A DNA stretch of 64,000 nt from NCBI GenBank assembly GCA_040221095.1, contig JAVJVP010000008.1, forward strand, positions 186,001 through 250,000, in the 5' to 3' direction. Below, piece after piece: positions 16,810 through 25,303 of the stretch. The stretch's first letter is position 1. Every line of letters begins with the position of its first letter. The translations under genes and the position numbers were made by a program. Source of the stretch: UBA1479 sp040221095. Its GTDB lineage: Bacteria > Pseudomonadota > Alphaproteobacteria > Rhodospirillales > Casp-alpha2. A model generated the notes under the pieces. It saw nothing but the letters and a program-made list of their open reading frames with translations. It made no database searches and was not told where the DNA came from.

Positions 16810-18219
16810 ATGCCCTTTACAATCGCCATCATCGGCCGTCCCAACGTCGGCAAATCGACCATGTTCAACCGTCTGGTTGGGCGCAAACTGGCCATCGTCG
16901 ACGATACGCCGGGGGTTACCCGCGACCGCCGCGAGGGCGAGGGCAAGCTTGCCGACCTGAAATTCAGGATCATCGACACGGCCGGGCTCGAGGACGTCAC
17001 CGACGACAGCCTGGAAGCCCGCATGCGCGGCCAGACCGAGCGCGCCCTGGACGAGGCCGACGTGGCCTTGATGGTGATCGACGCGCGGGCCGGGGTGACG
17101 CCCATGGACCAGCATTTCGTATCCTGGCTGCGGGCCCGCGGCACGCCGTCGATCCTGGTCGCCAACAAGTGCGAGGGCCGGGGCGGCGAGTCCGGGCTGT
17201 TCGACGCCTATTCCCTGGGTCTGGGCGAGCCCGTCGGCTTTTCCGCCGAACACGGGCTGGGTCTGTCGGACCTGTACGACCGGCTTGTCCCCTTTGCCGA
17301 GGCCGCCGCCGCCGAGGGGACGGAAACCTACGACGACGAGGACATCCTGGCCGCCCTCGAGGATTTCGACGACGAAGGCGACGGCGAGGACGCGGCGGAG
17401 CCCAAGGCCCTGCAGCTTGCCATCGTCGGCCGGCCCAACGTCGGCAAGTCGACCATGATCAACCGCCTGCTCGGCGAGGACCGCATGCTGACCGGGCCCG
17501 AGGCCGGGATCACCCGCGACTCCATCTCCATCTCCTGGCAGCACGGCGGGCGGGACTACCGCCTGATCGACACGGCCGGGCTGCGCCGCAAGGCGCGGAT
17601 CACCGACAAGCTGGAATCCCTCAGCACCCGCGACACGCTGCGCGCCGTGCGCTTCGCCCATGTCGTGGTGCTGGTGCTGGACGCCGACGCGGTTCTGGAA
17701 AAACAGGATCTGACCATCGCCCGTCAGGTCATCGAGGAAGGCCGCGCGCTGATCATCGCCGTCAACAAGTGGGATGCGGCCAAGGACCGGGGCGAGACGA
17801 TTCAACGCCTCGGCGACCGCCTGCAGACCAGCCTGCCGCAGGTTCGGGGCATTCCCGTCATCACCTGCTCGGCGCTGACCGGCCAGGGCCTGGACAAGCT
17901 GCTCCCCACGGTCACCGCAACCTATGACACCTGGAACGCGCGCATCGGCACGGGTGACCTGAACCGCTGGCTGACCGCCATGCAGGAAGCCCATCCCGCC
18001 CCCATGGGCAAGGGTGGCAAACGCATCCGCCTGCGCTACGCGACCCAGGCCAAGGCCCGCCCGCCCACGTTCATCGTGTTCTGTACGCGGGCGACCGAGC
18101 TGCCGGACAGCTACACGCGCTTTCTGGTCAACGGGCTGCGCGACCATTTCGGGCTGGACGGCGTGCCGATCCGCCTGATCTACCGCAAGGGCGACAACCC
18201 CTACGCGGACAGGAAATAA
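16810..18219 (+). CDS. der: Ribosome biogenesis GTPase Der (EngA)
   Basis: A 469-residue tandem GTPase needed for 50S subunit maturation. Both G domains have an intact GRPNVGKST P-loop (near residues 8-16 and 210-218), DTAG switches (IDTAGLEDV and IDTAGLRRK) and NKCE/NKWD specificity motifs. An acidic linker (about 175-200, rich in Asp/Glu) joins the domains, and the C-terminal KH-like domain ends the protein. Length is typical. It closes the yfgM-bamB-der block. Confidence 0.97.
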   Translation: MPFTIAIIGRPNVGKSTMFNRLVGRKLAIVDDTPGVTRDRREGEGKLADLKFRIIDTAGLEDVTDDSLEARMRGQTERALDEADVALMVIDARAGVTPMDQHFVSWLRARGTPSILVANKCEGRGGESGLFDAYSLGLGEPVGFSAEHGLGLSDLYDRLVPFAEAAAAEGTETYDDEDILAALEDFDDEGDGEDAAEPKALQLAIVGRPNVGKSTMINRLLGEDRMLTGPEAGITRDSISISWQHGGRDYRLIDTAGLRRKARITDKLESLSTRDTLRAVRFAHVVVLVLDADAVLEKQDLTIARQVIEEGRALIIAVNKWDAAKDRGETIQRLGDRLQTSLPQVRGIPVITCSALTGQGLDKLLPTVTATYDTWNARIGTGDLNRWLTAMQEAHPAPMGKGGKRIRLRYATQAKARPPTFIVFCTRATELPDSYTRFLVNGLRDHFGLDGVPIRLIYRKGDNPYADRK

Positions 18220-18247
18220 CCGCCTCCGGGCGCCTCCTTACGACACC

Positions 18248-18550
18248 TTAGTGGTCGTCGCCGTGTTGGCCGGTGATCGGGCCGTCCTTGAACAGGGTTT
18301 CGCGGAGTTCCTTGTCGAACTGCGGCATGCTGCGGCGCAGCCATTCCAGAACCATCGCCGCGTGCTCGATTTCCTCATCCCGGTTATGGGCCAGGATGGC
18401 CTTCAATTCCGGATCCGACGTGGCGTCGACGCGCTGCTGGTACCAATCGACGGCCTCCAGCTCCTCCATCAGGGAGACGATCGCCCGGTGGCGGTCCATG
18501 GTCTGTTCGGACAGTTTCTCCAGGGGTTCGTGGAAACCTTCGTTCGACAT
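18248..18550 (-). CDS. EncFtn-like encapsulated ferritin without targeting peptide
   Basis: A 100-residue two-helix ferritin-like protein very close to the encapsulated ferritin (EncFtn) of Rhodospirillum rubrum. That protein forms a decamer with iron-oxidising ferroxidase sites at dimer interfaces. The ferroxidase-centre residues (Glu32, Glu62, His65 in R. rubrum) match Glu30, Glu60 and His63 here, within MEELEAVDWY and HNRDEEIEHAAM. Known EncFtn proteins carry a C-terminal encapsulin-targeting tail; this one stops at GPITGQHGDDH. No encapsulin shell gene is in the window. It lies 100 bases downstream of the last aldehyde oxidoreductase cluster gene, same strand. Confidence 0.88.
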   Translation of the reverse strand: MSNEGFHEPLEKLSEQTMDRHRAIVSLMEELEAVDWYQQRVDATSDPELKAILAHNRDEEIEHAAMVLEWLRRSMPQFDKELRETLFKDGPITGQHGDDH

Positions 18551-18650
18551 GGGAACTCCTTAATACGGTTATTCTGTGGATGACAAAGATAGTCGATATG
18601 CCGTCGGGATCAACGGGCAAATCTAGAACGTTTCTAATTTCATGGGCCGA

Positions 18651-18944
18651 TCATCCCCCGCCCCGCTGAAACGCCCGCTCGAACATCGCGAGCGCCGACA
18701 GGCGGCTGTCTTCCGAGTATCCCGAAAACGCCAGGGTCACGTCCATGATCTCGATCTCCATCAAGGCGATCCTGCGCCGGCGTTCCGGGCCCAGGGTGAT
18801 TTCAAGACGCCCGCCGCCTTGTTCCAGCACCACCCCGTCGGCGGTCTTCGCATAGGCCTCGGTACCCAGCGCCTTGGCGATGCCGCGAAAGAACCCGGCC
18901 CGGGTCAGGGCCATTTCCTTGGTGATGACGACCGGCGCAGCCAA
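18651..18944 (-). CDS. Small protein of unknown function in the AOR operon
   Basis: A 97-residue protein if TTG 18944 is the start; ATG 18914 or GTG 18974 are alternatives. It begins 5 bases after the stop of the MoaD-like gene, so it belongs to the same transcript. The sequence has no cysteine-rich or transmembrane part. Conserved-looking blocks are KEMALTRAGFFRGIAKALG, ITLGPERRRRIALM and the end FERAFQRGGG. I do not recognise the family. Its location suggests a role in cofactor insertion or maturation of the oxidoreductase, but this is inference only. Confidence 0.7.
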   Translation of the reverse strand: MAAPVVITKEMALTRAGFFRGIAKALGTEAYAKTADGVVLEQGGGRLEITLGPERRRRIALMEIEIMDVTLAFSGYSEDSRLSALAMFERAFQRGGG

Positions 18945-18949
18945 GGTCC

Positions 18950-19201
18950 CTAGCCCCCCGCCACCGGCGGCCACATGGCAAGCGCGTCGCCGTCGCTGAA
19001 GGCCGTGGATGCCCGCGCCGAGGGTTCGACATAGACGCCGTTCAGCAGCACCAGATGGCACATCTTTTCCGGCAGGCCGAGCTGGGCGATGACCGTGGCC
19101 GGGGTCGCGTCCTCGGCGACCTCCAGATCGGCCTCGTTGCCCTTGGTCCCCGCCGGCAGGTAGTCGGCGAGGGTCGCGTACAGCTTGACCCTGATCCTCA
19201 T
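18950..19201 (-). CDS. MoaD/ThiS-family sulfur carrier
   Basis: An 83-residue ubiquitin-fold protein ending in the diagnostic Gly-Gly tail (PPVAGG). MoaD-type carriers donate sulfur for the dithiolene of molybdopterin as C-terminal thiocarboxylates. The beta-grasp pattern is visible in RIRVKLYATLADYLP and LVLLNGVYVEP. Its place directly after the FAD-subunit gene suggests a carrier dedicated to the tungsto-pterin of the aldehyde oxidoreductase. It does not adjoin moaE. Confidence 0.88.
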   Translation of the reverse strand: MRIRVKLYATLADYLPAGTKGNEADLEVAEDATPATVIAQLGLPEKMCHLVLLNGVYVEPSARASTAFSDGDALAMWPPVAGG

Positions 19202-19222
19202 CGGCCGTCCCGGTGACTGCCG

Positions 19223-20458
19223 TCAGGCATAGGCATGGGCGACATAGGCTTCCATGATGCGGTGGGGATCATCCATCAGCCGCGCCTTCCACATACCCAG
19301 CGGCGTGCGGTTCTGGATCAGGCCGCGCAGCACGCCCATGTGATCCGTGCGCCCCAGGGACAGGGCGCCGACCAGCACGTCGTCCTTGAAGTTCAGGCGC
19401 AGGTACTTGAAGCGGTCCCGGTCCAGGGCTTCGGCACTTTCCGTGCCCGCGCCCCCTTCCCAGTCACCGAACGAGGTCGAGATCAGCCCCGCCGTGTCCA
19501 GCACGTTCATCTGCAGCGAACCCCGGTAGGGCGTCACCCGGCCCGCCATGTTCAGGGCGGCGAAGCGGCCGTGTTCGGTCGAGGTCGGCTGAATGGCATG
19601 GACGTTGAAACCGCCGCCGAAATCGGGGCCCTGGGCGCAGTCGCCGGCGGCGTAGACGTTGTCGGCGGAGGTGCGCAGGAACTCATCCACCAGAATGCCC
19701 TGCTCGGCCTTCATGCCGGTGCCGTCGATGAAGCCGATGTTGGATTTCACCCCTGCGGCGACCACGACCAGATCGGCGGGGGCGGTCTCGCCATTGTCCA
19801 TGACCACGGCCAGGCGGCCGCCCTGTTCGGCGACCTCGGTCACCTTGGTCGAGGTATGGACGGTGATGCCCTTGGCCTGGCACCACTCCTTGATCAGGGT
19901 GCCCGCCGTCTCGTTCATCATGCGCGGCACCATGCGGTCCAGGGCTTCGACCACGGTCAGCTTGACGCCCCGTTCGACCAGGGCCTCCAGGATGATGCAG
20001 CCGATGAACCCGGCCCCCATGAGGACGACCTCCGATCCCTTTTGCGCCAGTTTCTCGATCTCGCGGCAATCGTCGAGGGTCCAGCAATGATGCACCCCGG
20101 GCCGATCGAGCCCCGGCACCGGCGGCTTGATGGGGCTTGCGCCCGTGGCGATCAGGAGGGTGTCGTAGGCCTGTGCCCCACCACCTTCCAGGGCGACCTT
20201 CCTGCCCTTGACGTCGATGCCCGCTGCCCGGCCATGGCGATAGGTGATGCCGAGTGCGTCGTAATGCCCGGCCGTCTTGCGCAGGTGCGTGCCGCCGTGA
20301 TCGATGATGCCGGTCAGGACATAGGGAATGGCCATGCGGGAATAGGGCGGATCGGCCTCCCCGCCCAGCAGCACGATGTCAGACCCCGGGTCCGTCTTGG
20401 CGAGCGTTTCCGCCGCGACGACCCCCGCCGGGCCGGCGCCGATGATGACATAGGTCAT
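19223..20458 (-). CDS. aorC: FAD/NAD-binding oxidoreductase subunit (AorC-like)
   Basis: A 411-residue pyridine nucleotide-disulfide oxidoreductase fold. The N-terminal FAD motif is IIGAGPAGVVAAE, the NAD motif is LMGAGFIG (about residue 147), and the second FAD motif is VYAAGDCAQ. The gene starts 4 bases after the stop of the catalytic subunit gene. In the Aromatoleum aromaticum tungsten aldehyde oxidoreductase, an FAD subunit of this type passes electrons to NAD. The same role is inferred here. The gene name is by analogy with that enzyme. Confidence 0.85.
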   Translation of the reverse strand: MTYVIIGAGPAGVVAAETLAKTDPGSDIVLLGGEADPPYSRMAIPYVLTGIIDHGGTHLRKTAGHYDALGITYRHGRAAGIDVKGRKVALEGGGAQAYDTLLIATGASPIKPPVPGLDRPGVHHCWTLDDCREIEKLAQKGSEVVLMGAGFIGCIILEALVERGVKLTVVEALDRMVPRMMNETAGTLIKEWCQAKGITVHTSTKVTEVAEQGGRLAVVMDNGETAPADLVVVAAGVKSNIGFIDGTGMKAEQGILVDEFLRTSADNVYAAGDCAQGPDFGGGFNVHAIQPTSTEHGRFAALNMAGRVTPYRGSLQMNVLDTAGLISTSFGDWEGGAGTESAEALDRDRFKYLRLNFKDDVLVGALSLGRTDHMGVLRGLIQNRTPLGMWKARLMDDPHRIMEAYVAHAYA

Positions 20459-20462
20459 CGCC

Positions 20463-22310
20463 CTAAAGCCCCAGCCGGTTGACCGTCTCGTTGGTCGGCA
20501 CGCCGTCCTTGGACCAGCCGCGCAGCTCGTAATATTCCGGCAGCATCGTTTCCAGACCGTTGGTCAGGCCCTTGGCCGGGCCGGTCTTGGCCGCGTCCTT
20601 GATCAGGCGTTTGGGCAGATTGTCATCCTTGCCCGTGAAGCCGGCGGCCAGATTGAACCGACGTTCCAGGTTCCAAATCCGCTCCCCCGTTGCCAACAGG
20701 GCCTCGACGCTCCAATCCCCCTCGCAGGCGGCGTCGATCTGGGGGGCGATGTCCTCCAGCGTCCAGGCGAAGGTCGTGAACACGCAGATGCCGGCACTGT
20801 CGACCGCCGCCGTCGCGTCCTGGAACGCCTTGACCAGACCGGCCTTGCCGTCGGTGACCAGCGGGTCGGTCTTTTCCGGAATGCCCAGGATTTCCGACGC
20901 CACGGTATAGCTGCGCAGATGGCAGGCACCCCGGTTGGACGTGGCGTAGGTCAGGCCCATGCCCTGGATGCCTCGGCTGTCGTAGGCCGGGAATTCCTGG
21001 CCCTTCACCGACATGGACAGTTCCGGCTTGCCGTATTTCTCGCACAGCAGCTTGGACCCCAGGCCGATCTCTGCCCCGAAGCCCTCGCCCCGGCCGCACA
21101 GTTCGGCCAGATCCGTCAGCGCCTTGGCCGATCCGAAGGTGACTTCGATCCCGCCGGTTTCCTTGGTGGTGATGACGCCGTCCTCGAACATCTCCATGGC
21201 AGCCCCCACCGTGGCGCCGAACGAGATGGGATCGATCCCCTGTTCGTTGCACACGAAGTTGGCGAAGGTCAGGGCGTCCAGGTCATCGACCCCGGTGGCC
21301 GCCCCCAGGGCCCAGGCGGCCTCGTATTCCAGCCCGCCCGACGCCTTCTGGTACTGCGGCCGGTCGACCACCGTGTAATGGGTGCGGTCGATGGTCGAGA
21401 TGCGCCCGCAGGCGATGGTGCAGCCGAAACAGGCGGCGTTGCGCACCAGGTTGGGCTTGCCGTCCGATTCCCGCGGCTCGGCCATGGCCTCGGCGGAAAT
21501 CTTGGACGCGCCCTCGAACTGGGTGTCGCGGTGGTTGCGGGTCGGCAGAGCGCCCGTCTCGTTGATCACGTTCATCAGGACCTGGGTGCCGTAGGCCGGC
21601 AGGCCCTGGCCCGTCACGGCGTTTTCCGCCAGCACCTTCTTGCCGGCAGCAGCGGCCTTGAGGAAGGCCGGCATGTCGTCCACGGACACACCCTTGGTGC
21701 CGCGGATGGCGACGGCCTTGAGGTTCTTCGAGCCCATCACCGTGCCGACCCCGGAACGTCCGGCGGCGCGGTGCATGTCGTTGACGACGCAGGCGAACTT
21801 CACGCCCTTTTCACCCGCCACGCCGATCGAGGCGACACGGATCTGGGCATCGCCGTGGGCTTCCTTGATGCCTTCCTCCGTGTCCCAGACGGAGGTGCCC
21901 CAATAGCCCGAGGCATCGAGCAATCGGCAGTCGTCGTTGTCGATGAACAGATAGACCGGCGCCTTGGCCCGGCCTTCGAAGATGATCATGTCCAGCCCGG
22001 CGTTCTTCATCTCGTTACCGAAGAAACCGCCAGAGTTGGAGCATGCGATAGCACCCGTGAGCGCCCCCTTGGTGATCACCGAATAGCGCCCGGCCGTCGA
22101 CGCCGAGGTGCCGGTCAGCGGCCCCGTCGCCATGATCAGCTTGTTTTCCGGCGCAAGCGGATCGACCTTGGGGTCGATCTCTTCCGTCAGGTACTTGGTC
22201 GCCAGGCCGCGCTGCCCCAGATATTGCTTGGCCCAATCCATGTTGAGAGGTTCATGCGTGCAGGTGCCCTTGGTCAGGTTGACCCGCAGAATTCGCCGTG
22301 CCCATGCCAT
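20463..22310 (-). CDS. aorB: Aldehyde ferredoxin oxidoreductase, tungsten catalytic subunit (AorB-like)
   Basis: A 615-residue member of the AOR family, about the standard length. These enzymes oxidise aldehydes to acids with a bis-pyranopterin tungsten centre and one 4Fe-4S cluster. Cluster ligands are Cys294, Cys297, Cys301 (ACFGCTIAC) and Cys509 (GICVF), matching the family spacing. N-terminal pterin-binding blocks include MATGPLTGTSASTAGRYSV and RAAGRSGVGTVMGSKNLKA. The start ATG 22310 has GGGGAGGATG upstream; the longer frame to 22442 overlaps the ferredoxin gene. It lies 16 bases after that gene. The aldehyde used in vivo is unknown. Confidence 0.92.
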   Translation of the reverse strand: MAWARRILRVNLTKGTCTHEPLNMDWAKQYLGQRGLATKYLTEEIDPKVDPLAPENKLIMATGPLTGTSASTAGRYSVITKGALTGAIACSNSGGFFGNEMKNAGLDMIIFEGRAKAPVYLFIDNDDCRLLDASGYWGTSVWDTEEGIKEAHGDAQIRVASIGVAGEKGVKFACVVNDMHRAAGRSGVGTVMGSKNLKAVAIRGTKGVSVDDMPAFLKAAAAGKKVLAENAVTGQGLPAYGTQVLMNVINETGALPTRNHRDTQFEGASKISAEAMAEPRESDGKPNLVRNAACFGCTIACGRISTIDRTHYTVVDRPQYQKASGGLEYEAAWALGAATGVDDLDALTFANFVCNEQGIDPISFGATVGAAMEMFEDGVITTKETGGIEVTFGSAKALTDLAELCGRGEGFGAEIGLGSKLLCEKYGKPELSMSVKGQEFPAYDSRGIQGMGLTYATSNRGACHLRSYTVASEILGIPEKTDPLVTDGKAGLVKAFQDATAAVDSAGICVFTTFAWTLEDIAPQIDAACEGDWSVEALLATGERIWNLERRFNLAAGFTGKDDNLPKRLIKDAAKTGPAKGLTNGLETMLPEYYELRGWSKDGVPTNETVNRLGL

Positions 22311-22326
22311 GACATCATCCTCCCCG

Positions 22327-22806
22327 TCAGTGCGCGGCTTGCTGGCCGGCGTCGGTCTTCGCCGCCCATTTGCGCATCTTGTCCAGGCCGGTCCAGTCGG
22401 CGTCCACATAGGTGATGGCGTCGGTCGGGCAGGCCTTGGCACATTCCGGATCGCCGCCGCACAGATCGCATTTGATGACCTTGCCGGTGGCGGAATTGTA
22501 ATTCACCGTGCCGAAGGGACAGGCGATGGTGCAGACCTTGCAGCCGACGCAGAGGTTGTCGTTGACCTCTTTGGCGCCGGTCAGCTTGTTCAGGGATATG
22601 GCGTCGACCGGACAGGCATGCATGCACCAGGCCTCGTCGCATTGCGTGCAGGTATAAGGCACGAAGCGGCCCTGGTCGTGGAAATTGAAGACCTTGATCC
22701 GCGACTTGGACGGATTGAACACGCCCTCGTTTTCGAAAGAGCAGGCAAGTTCGCACTGCAGACAGCCCGTGCATTTGCCCGGATCGATGTTCAAGGCTTT
22801 CAGCAT
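22327..22806 (-). CDS. aorA: Ferredoxin-like subunit with four 4Fe-4S clusters (AorA-like)
   Basis: A 159-residue polyferredoxin starting at ATG 22806 behind GGGAGG. Sixteen cysteines fall in four groups: CTGCLQCELAC, CTQCDEAWCMHAC, CVGCKVCTIAC and CDLCGGDPECAKAC. That is enough for four 4Fe-4S clusters in the HycB/DmsB-like pattern. It is the first gene of the aldehyde oxidoreductase operon and would pass electrons from the tungsten subunit to the FAD subunit or an acceptor. An in-frame extension upstream to 23040 runs through the intergenic region and is rejected. Confidence 0.9.
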   Translation of the reverse strand: MLKALNIDPGKCTGCLQCELACSFENEGVFNPSKSRIKVFNFHDQGRFVPYTCTQCDEAWCMHACPVDAISLNKLTGAKEVNDNLCVGCKVCTIACPFGTVNYNSATGKVIKCDLCGGDPECAKACPTDAITYVDADWTGLDKMRKWAAKTDAGQQAAH

Positions 22807-23172
22807 GAAATCCTCCCGTTCGGTGTTTGCTGGTGGGGGCGTTCCGGTCGGTTTCCCGCGTATTCGCGGCGCCGGACGCTGGTTATCGCTTTCTCCAAGC
22901 TTAGCATCACGGCCTCGGGACGCTGGATACTTTTTTGACCACTGCCGCGTTTTCCGCCCCCTTCGGCGCATCAGGCCGGGTTTGGGGCCGGCATGGCCGC
23001 GCGCCATACGATATTGTGCATTGCAAATTAATTTGTGCATTGCAGCATTATTTCACGTTACGACCGCCCCCGAGTTTGCTACAGGTGAAGGCGGGGTGTG
23101 AGGAAAACGTGCGTCGAACGCCATGGCGCACGTCGAGAAAACCACGGTACAGAGCGTTCCCGGAGTCCCGCC
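22807..23172. promoter_or_regulatory. Divergent control region of the AOR operon and a chemoreceptor
   Basis: This 366-base gap separates two divergent starts. At 23014-23025 and 23033-23044 the 12-mer TTGTGCATTGCA occurs twice as a direct repeat, 19 bases apart (about two helical turns), in a locally AT-rich stretch. Each copy contains TGCA twice. XRE-type regulators such as BzdR and BoxR bind TGCA-containing repeats, but no such regulator gene is nearby. I read it as a likely operator; which gene it controls is unclear. Nothing coding is seen. Confidence 0.55.
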
Positions 23173-25227
23173 ATGTCATCCTTTCTGTCACGTGCCCCCA
23201 TCCGCCGCAAAATCGTTTATCTGCTTGCCTTGCCGGTCATCGGCCTTCTCGCGTTCAGCGGCCTGAGCGTCACCGAAACCTTCGTCATCGCCGACCGCAT
23301 CGCGAAAGTCAGCACGCTGGCGGAACTGGCCCCCGACATCAGCGCAGTCGTCCATGAGCTGCAAAAGGAGCGCGGTCGGTCCGCCGGCTTCATCGGCAGC
23401 GGCGGCAAGAAATTCGCGAGCGAACTTCCGGACCAACGCAAGCTGACTGACGCGCGGCACGCCGCCCTGACAAAGGTGCTGGCGGCCTTTCCCGTCGCCG
23501 ATTACGACGCATCCTTCACGGAGATCGTCGGCCGCGCGACAGATAATCTGGCGAAACTGGTGGAACGGCGGCGCGCCGTATCCGGGCTTACCCTGACCAT
23601 CCCTGAAATGGCCAAGTATTACACTGGGACCATCGCCAGCCTGCTGGCCATCATCGAAGACATGGCCCTGCTGAGCAGCGATGCCGAGGTCACCCGCGCG
23701 ATCACCACCTACACCGCCTTCCTGCAGGCCAAGGAACGTGCCGGTATCGAACGGGCGATGGGGGCCGGCGGCTTCGGCGCGGGCGAATTCAAACCGGCCA
23801 TATACCAGCGGTTCATACAGCTGATCGCCATGCAGGATACCTTCCTCAGCGTGTTCAAGACCTATGCCGCCGCCGACCAGATTGCCTTCCTGAAGGAGAC
23901 CCTCCGCGGCCCCGCCGTCGACGGCGTCGAAAAGATGCGGGCCATCGCCATCGACAGCCCGAGCCAGGGCACCCAAGGCGTCGATGCCGGCACCTGGTTC
24001 AACACCATCACCGACAAGATCAATCTGTTGAAGACCGTCGAGGACCGGATCGCCGCCGACCTCACGCAAAGCGCCCATGCCATCAAGGATACCGTGTCCT
24101 TGAGCCTCTGGCTGCATATCCTGGGCGCCCTTGCCGTCATCGCGGCGACGGCCTGCCTCGTCATCGCCGTGGTCCGCGACATCACCCGGCCCGTCATCGC
24201 CATGCAGACCGTCATGGATCAGCTGGCCGACGGTAATCTCGAAATCGACGTCCCCGGCGCGGACCGTACCGACGAGGTCGGCGTCATGGCCAAATCAGTC
24301 CGGGTGTTCCGGGAAAAAATGATCGAAAATCGGATGGCCGATGAACGCGAACGGGACCAGCAGGAATCGCGGCGGCGACGGCAGGAGACCGTCGACCGGC
24401 TGACCAGCCGGTTCGACAGCGAAATCGAAACGGTGCTGTCCGTGGTGACCTCGGCCGTGGACCAGTTGCACTCGACATCGGATCAGTTGAACACCACCGC
24501 CGGCTCGACCAGCGAACGGGCCTCGACCGTTGCCTCCGCGTCCCAGCAGGCCATGGCCAACGTTCAGACCGTTGCCGCCTCGGCCGAGGAACTGACCGCG
24601 TCGATTCAGGAAATCAGCCGCCAGATCACCCAATCGTCGGCAATCTCGTCGGATGCGGTCGCACAGGCCCGCGCCGCAAGCGCGGAAATCCAAGGCCTGT
24701 CGGCCGCGTCGCAGCGAATCGGCGAGGTCGTTTCACTGATCAACGATATTGCCGAACAGACCAACCTTCTGGCGCTCAACGCCACGATTGAAAGTGCGCG
24801 GGCCGGCGAGGCCGGAAAGGGCTTCGCCGTGGTCGCCGCCGAGGTCAAGAACCTGGCCAACCAGACGGCCCGGGCGACGGAAGAGATCAGCCAACAGATC
24901 GCCGGGGTCCAGACCGCGACAGGCAACGCGGTCGGTGCCATTCAGTCGATTTCGGAAACCATCGGCAGCATCTTCGAGATCACCTCCGCCGTGGCCGCCG
25001 CTGTGGAGGAACAGACCGCCGCGACCAGCGAGATTTCCCGGAACATCCAGGAAGCCGCGCAGGGCACGAGCGAGGTGTCCGAAAACATCGAGGGCGTCAG
25101 CACCGCCGCCAACGACACGGGGACGGCGGCCGGTCACCTTCAGGAGGCATCGGGCGAACTCGCCCGTCAGGCCGACGTCCTGAAGCAATGCGTCAAGGAG
25201 TTCCTGACCGGCGTCAAGGCCGCCTAA
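23173..25227 (+). CDS. Chemoreceptor with NIT sensor domain
   Basis: A 684-residue methyl-accepting protein from ATG 23173. TM1 is about residues 13-32. The periplasmic segment (about 50-295) is a NIT-type helical sensor, recognised by HELQKERGRSAGFIGSGG and the paired long helices; NIT domains were named for nitrate/nitrite sensing. TM2 (about 310-336) leads to HAMP and the signalling domain with TNLLALNATIESARAGE and GKGFAVVAAEVKNLA. It is divergent from the aldehyde oxidoreductase operon across 366 bases. No che genes adjoin it. Confidence 0.92.
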   Translation: MSSFLSRAPIRRKIVYLLALPVIGLLAFSGLSVTETFVIADRIAKVSTLAELAPDISAVVHELQKERGRSAGFIGSGGKKFASELPDQRKLTDARHAALTKVLAAFPVADYDASFTEIVGRATDNLAKLVERRRAVSGLTLTIPEMAKYYTGTIASLLAIIEDMALLSSDAEVTRAITTYTAFLQAKERAGIERAMGAGGFGAGEFKPAIYQRFIQLIAMQDTFLSVFKTYAAADQIAFLKETLRGPAVDGVEKMRAIAIDSPSQGTQGVDAGTWFNTITDKINLLKTVEDRIAADLTQSAHAIKDTVSLSLWLHILGALAVIAATACLVIAVVRDITRPVIAMQTVMDQLADGNLEIDVPGADRTDEVGVMAKSVRVFREKMIENRMADERERDQQESRRRRQETVDRLTSRFDSEIETVLSVVTSAVDQLHSTSDQLNTTAGSTSERASTVASASQQAMANVQTVAASAEELTASIQEISRQITQSSAISSDAVAQARAASAEIQGLSAASQRIGEVVSLINDIAEQTNLLALNATIESARAGEAGKGFAVVAAEVKNLANQTARATEEISQQIAGVQTATGNAVGAIQSISETIGSIFEITSAVAAAVEEQTAATSEISRNIQEAAQGTSEVSENIEGVSTAANDTGTAAGHLQEASGELARQADVLKQCVKEFLTGVKAA

Positions 25228-25303
25228 CGGCGCCCGTGCGAAACCGCGGCGGCGGCAACGAAGCCTCTTTACAACGGGTTCGGCGCAGGCCAAACCTGGG
25301 GCC

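Noticed and set aside
22807..23040. Upstream extension of the ferredoxin subunit
   Set aside because: The extra residues run through the intergenic region; ATG 22806 has GGGAGG and the protein begins there with its first cluster.
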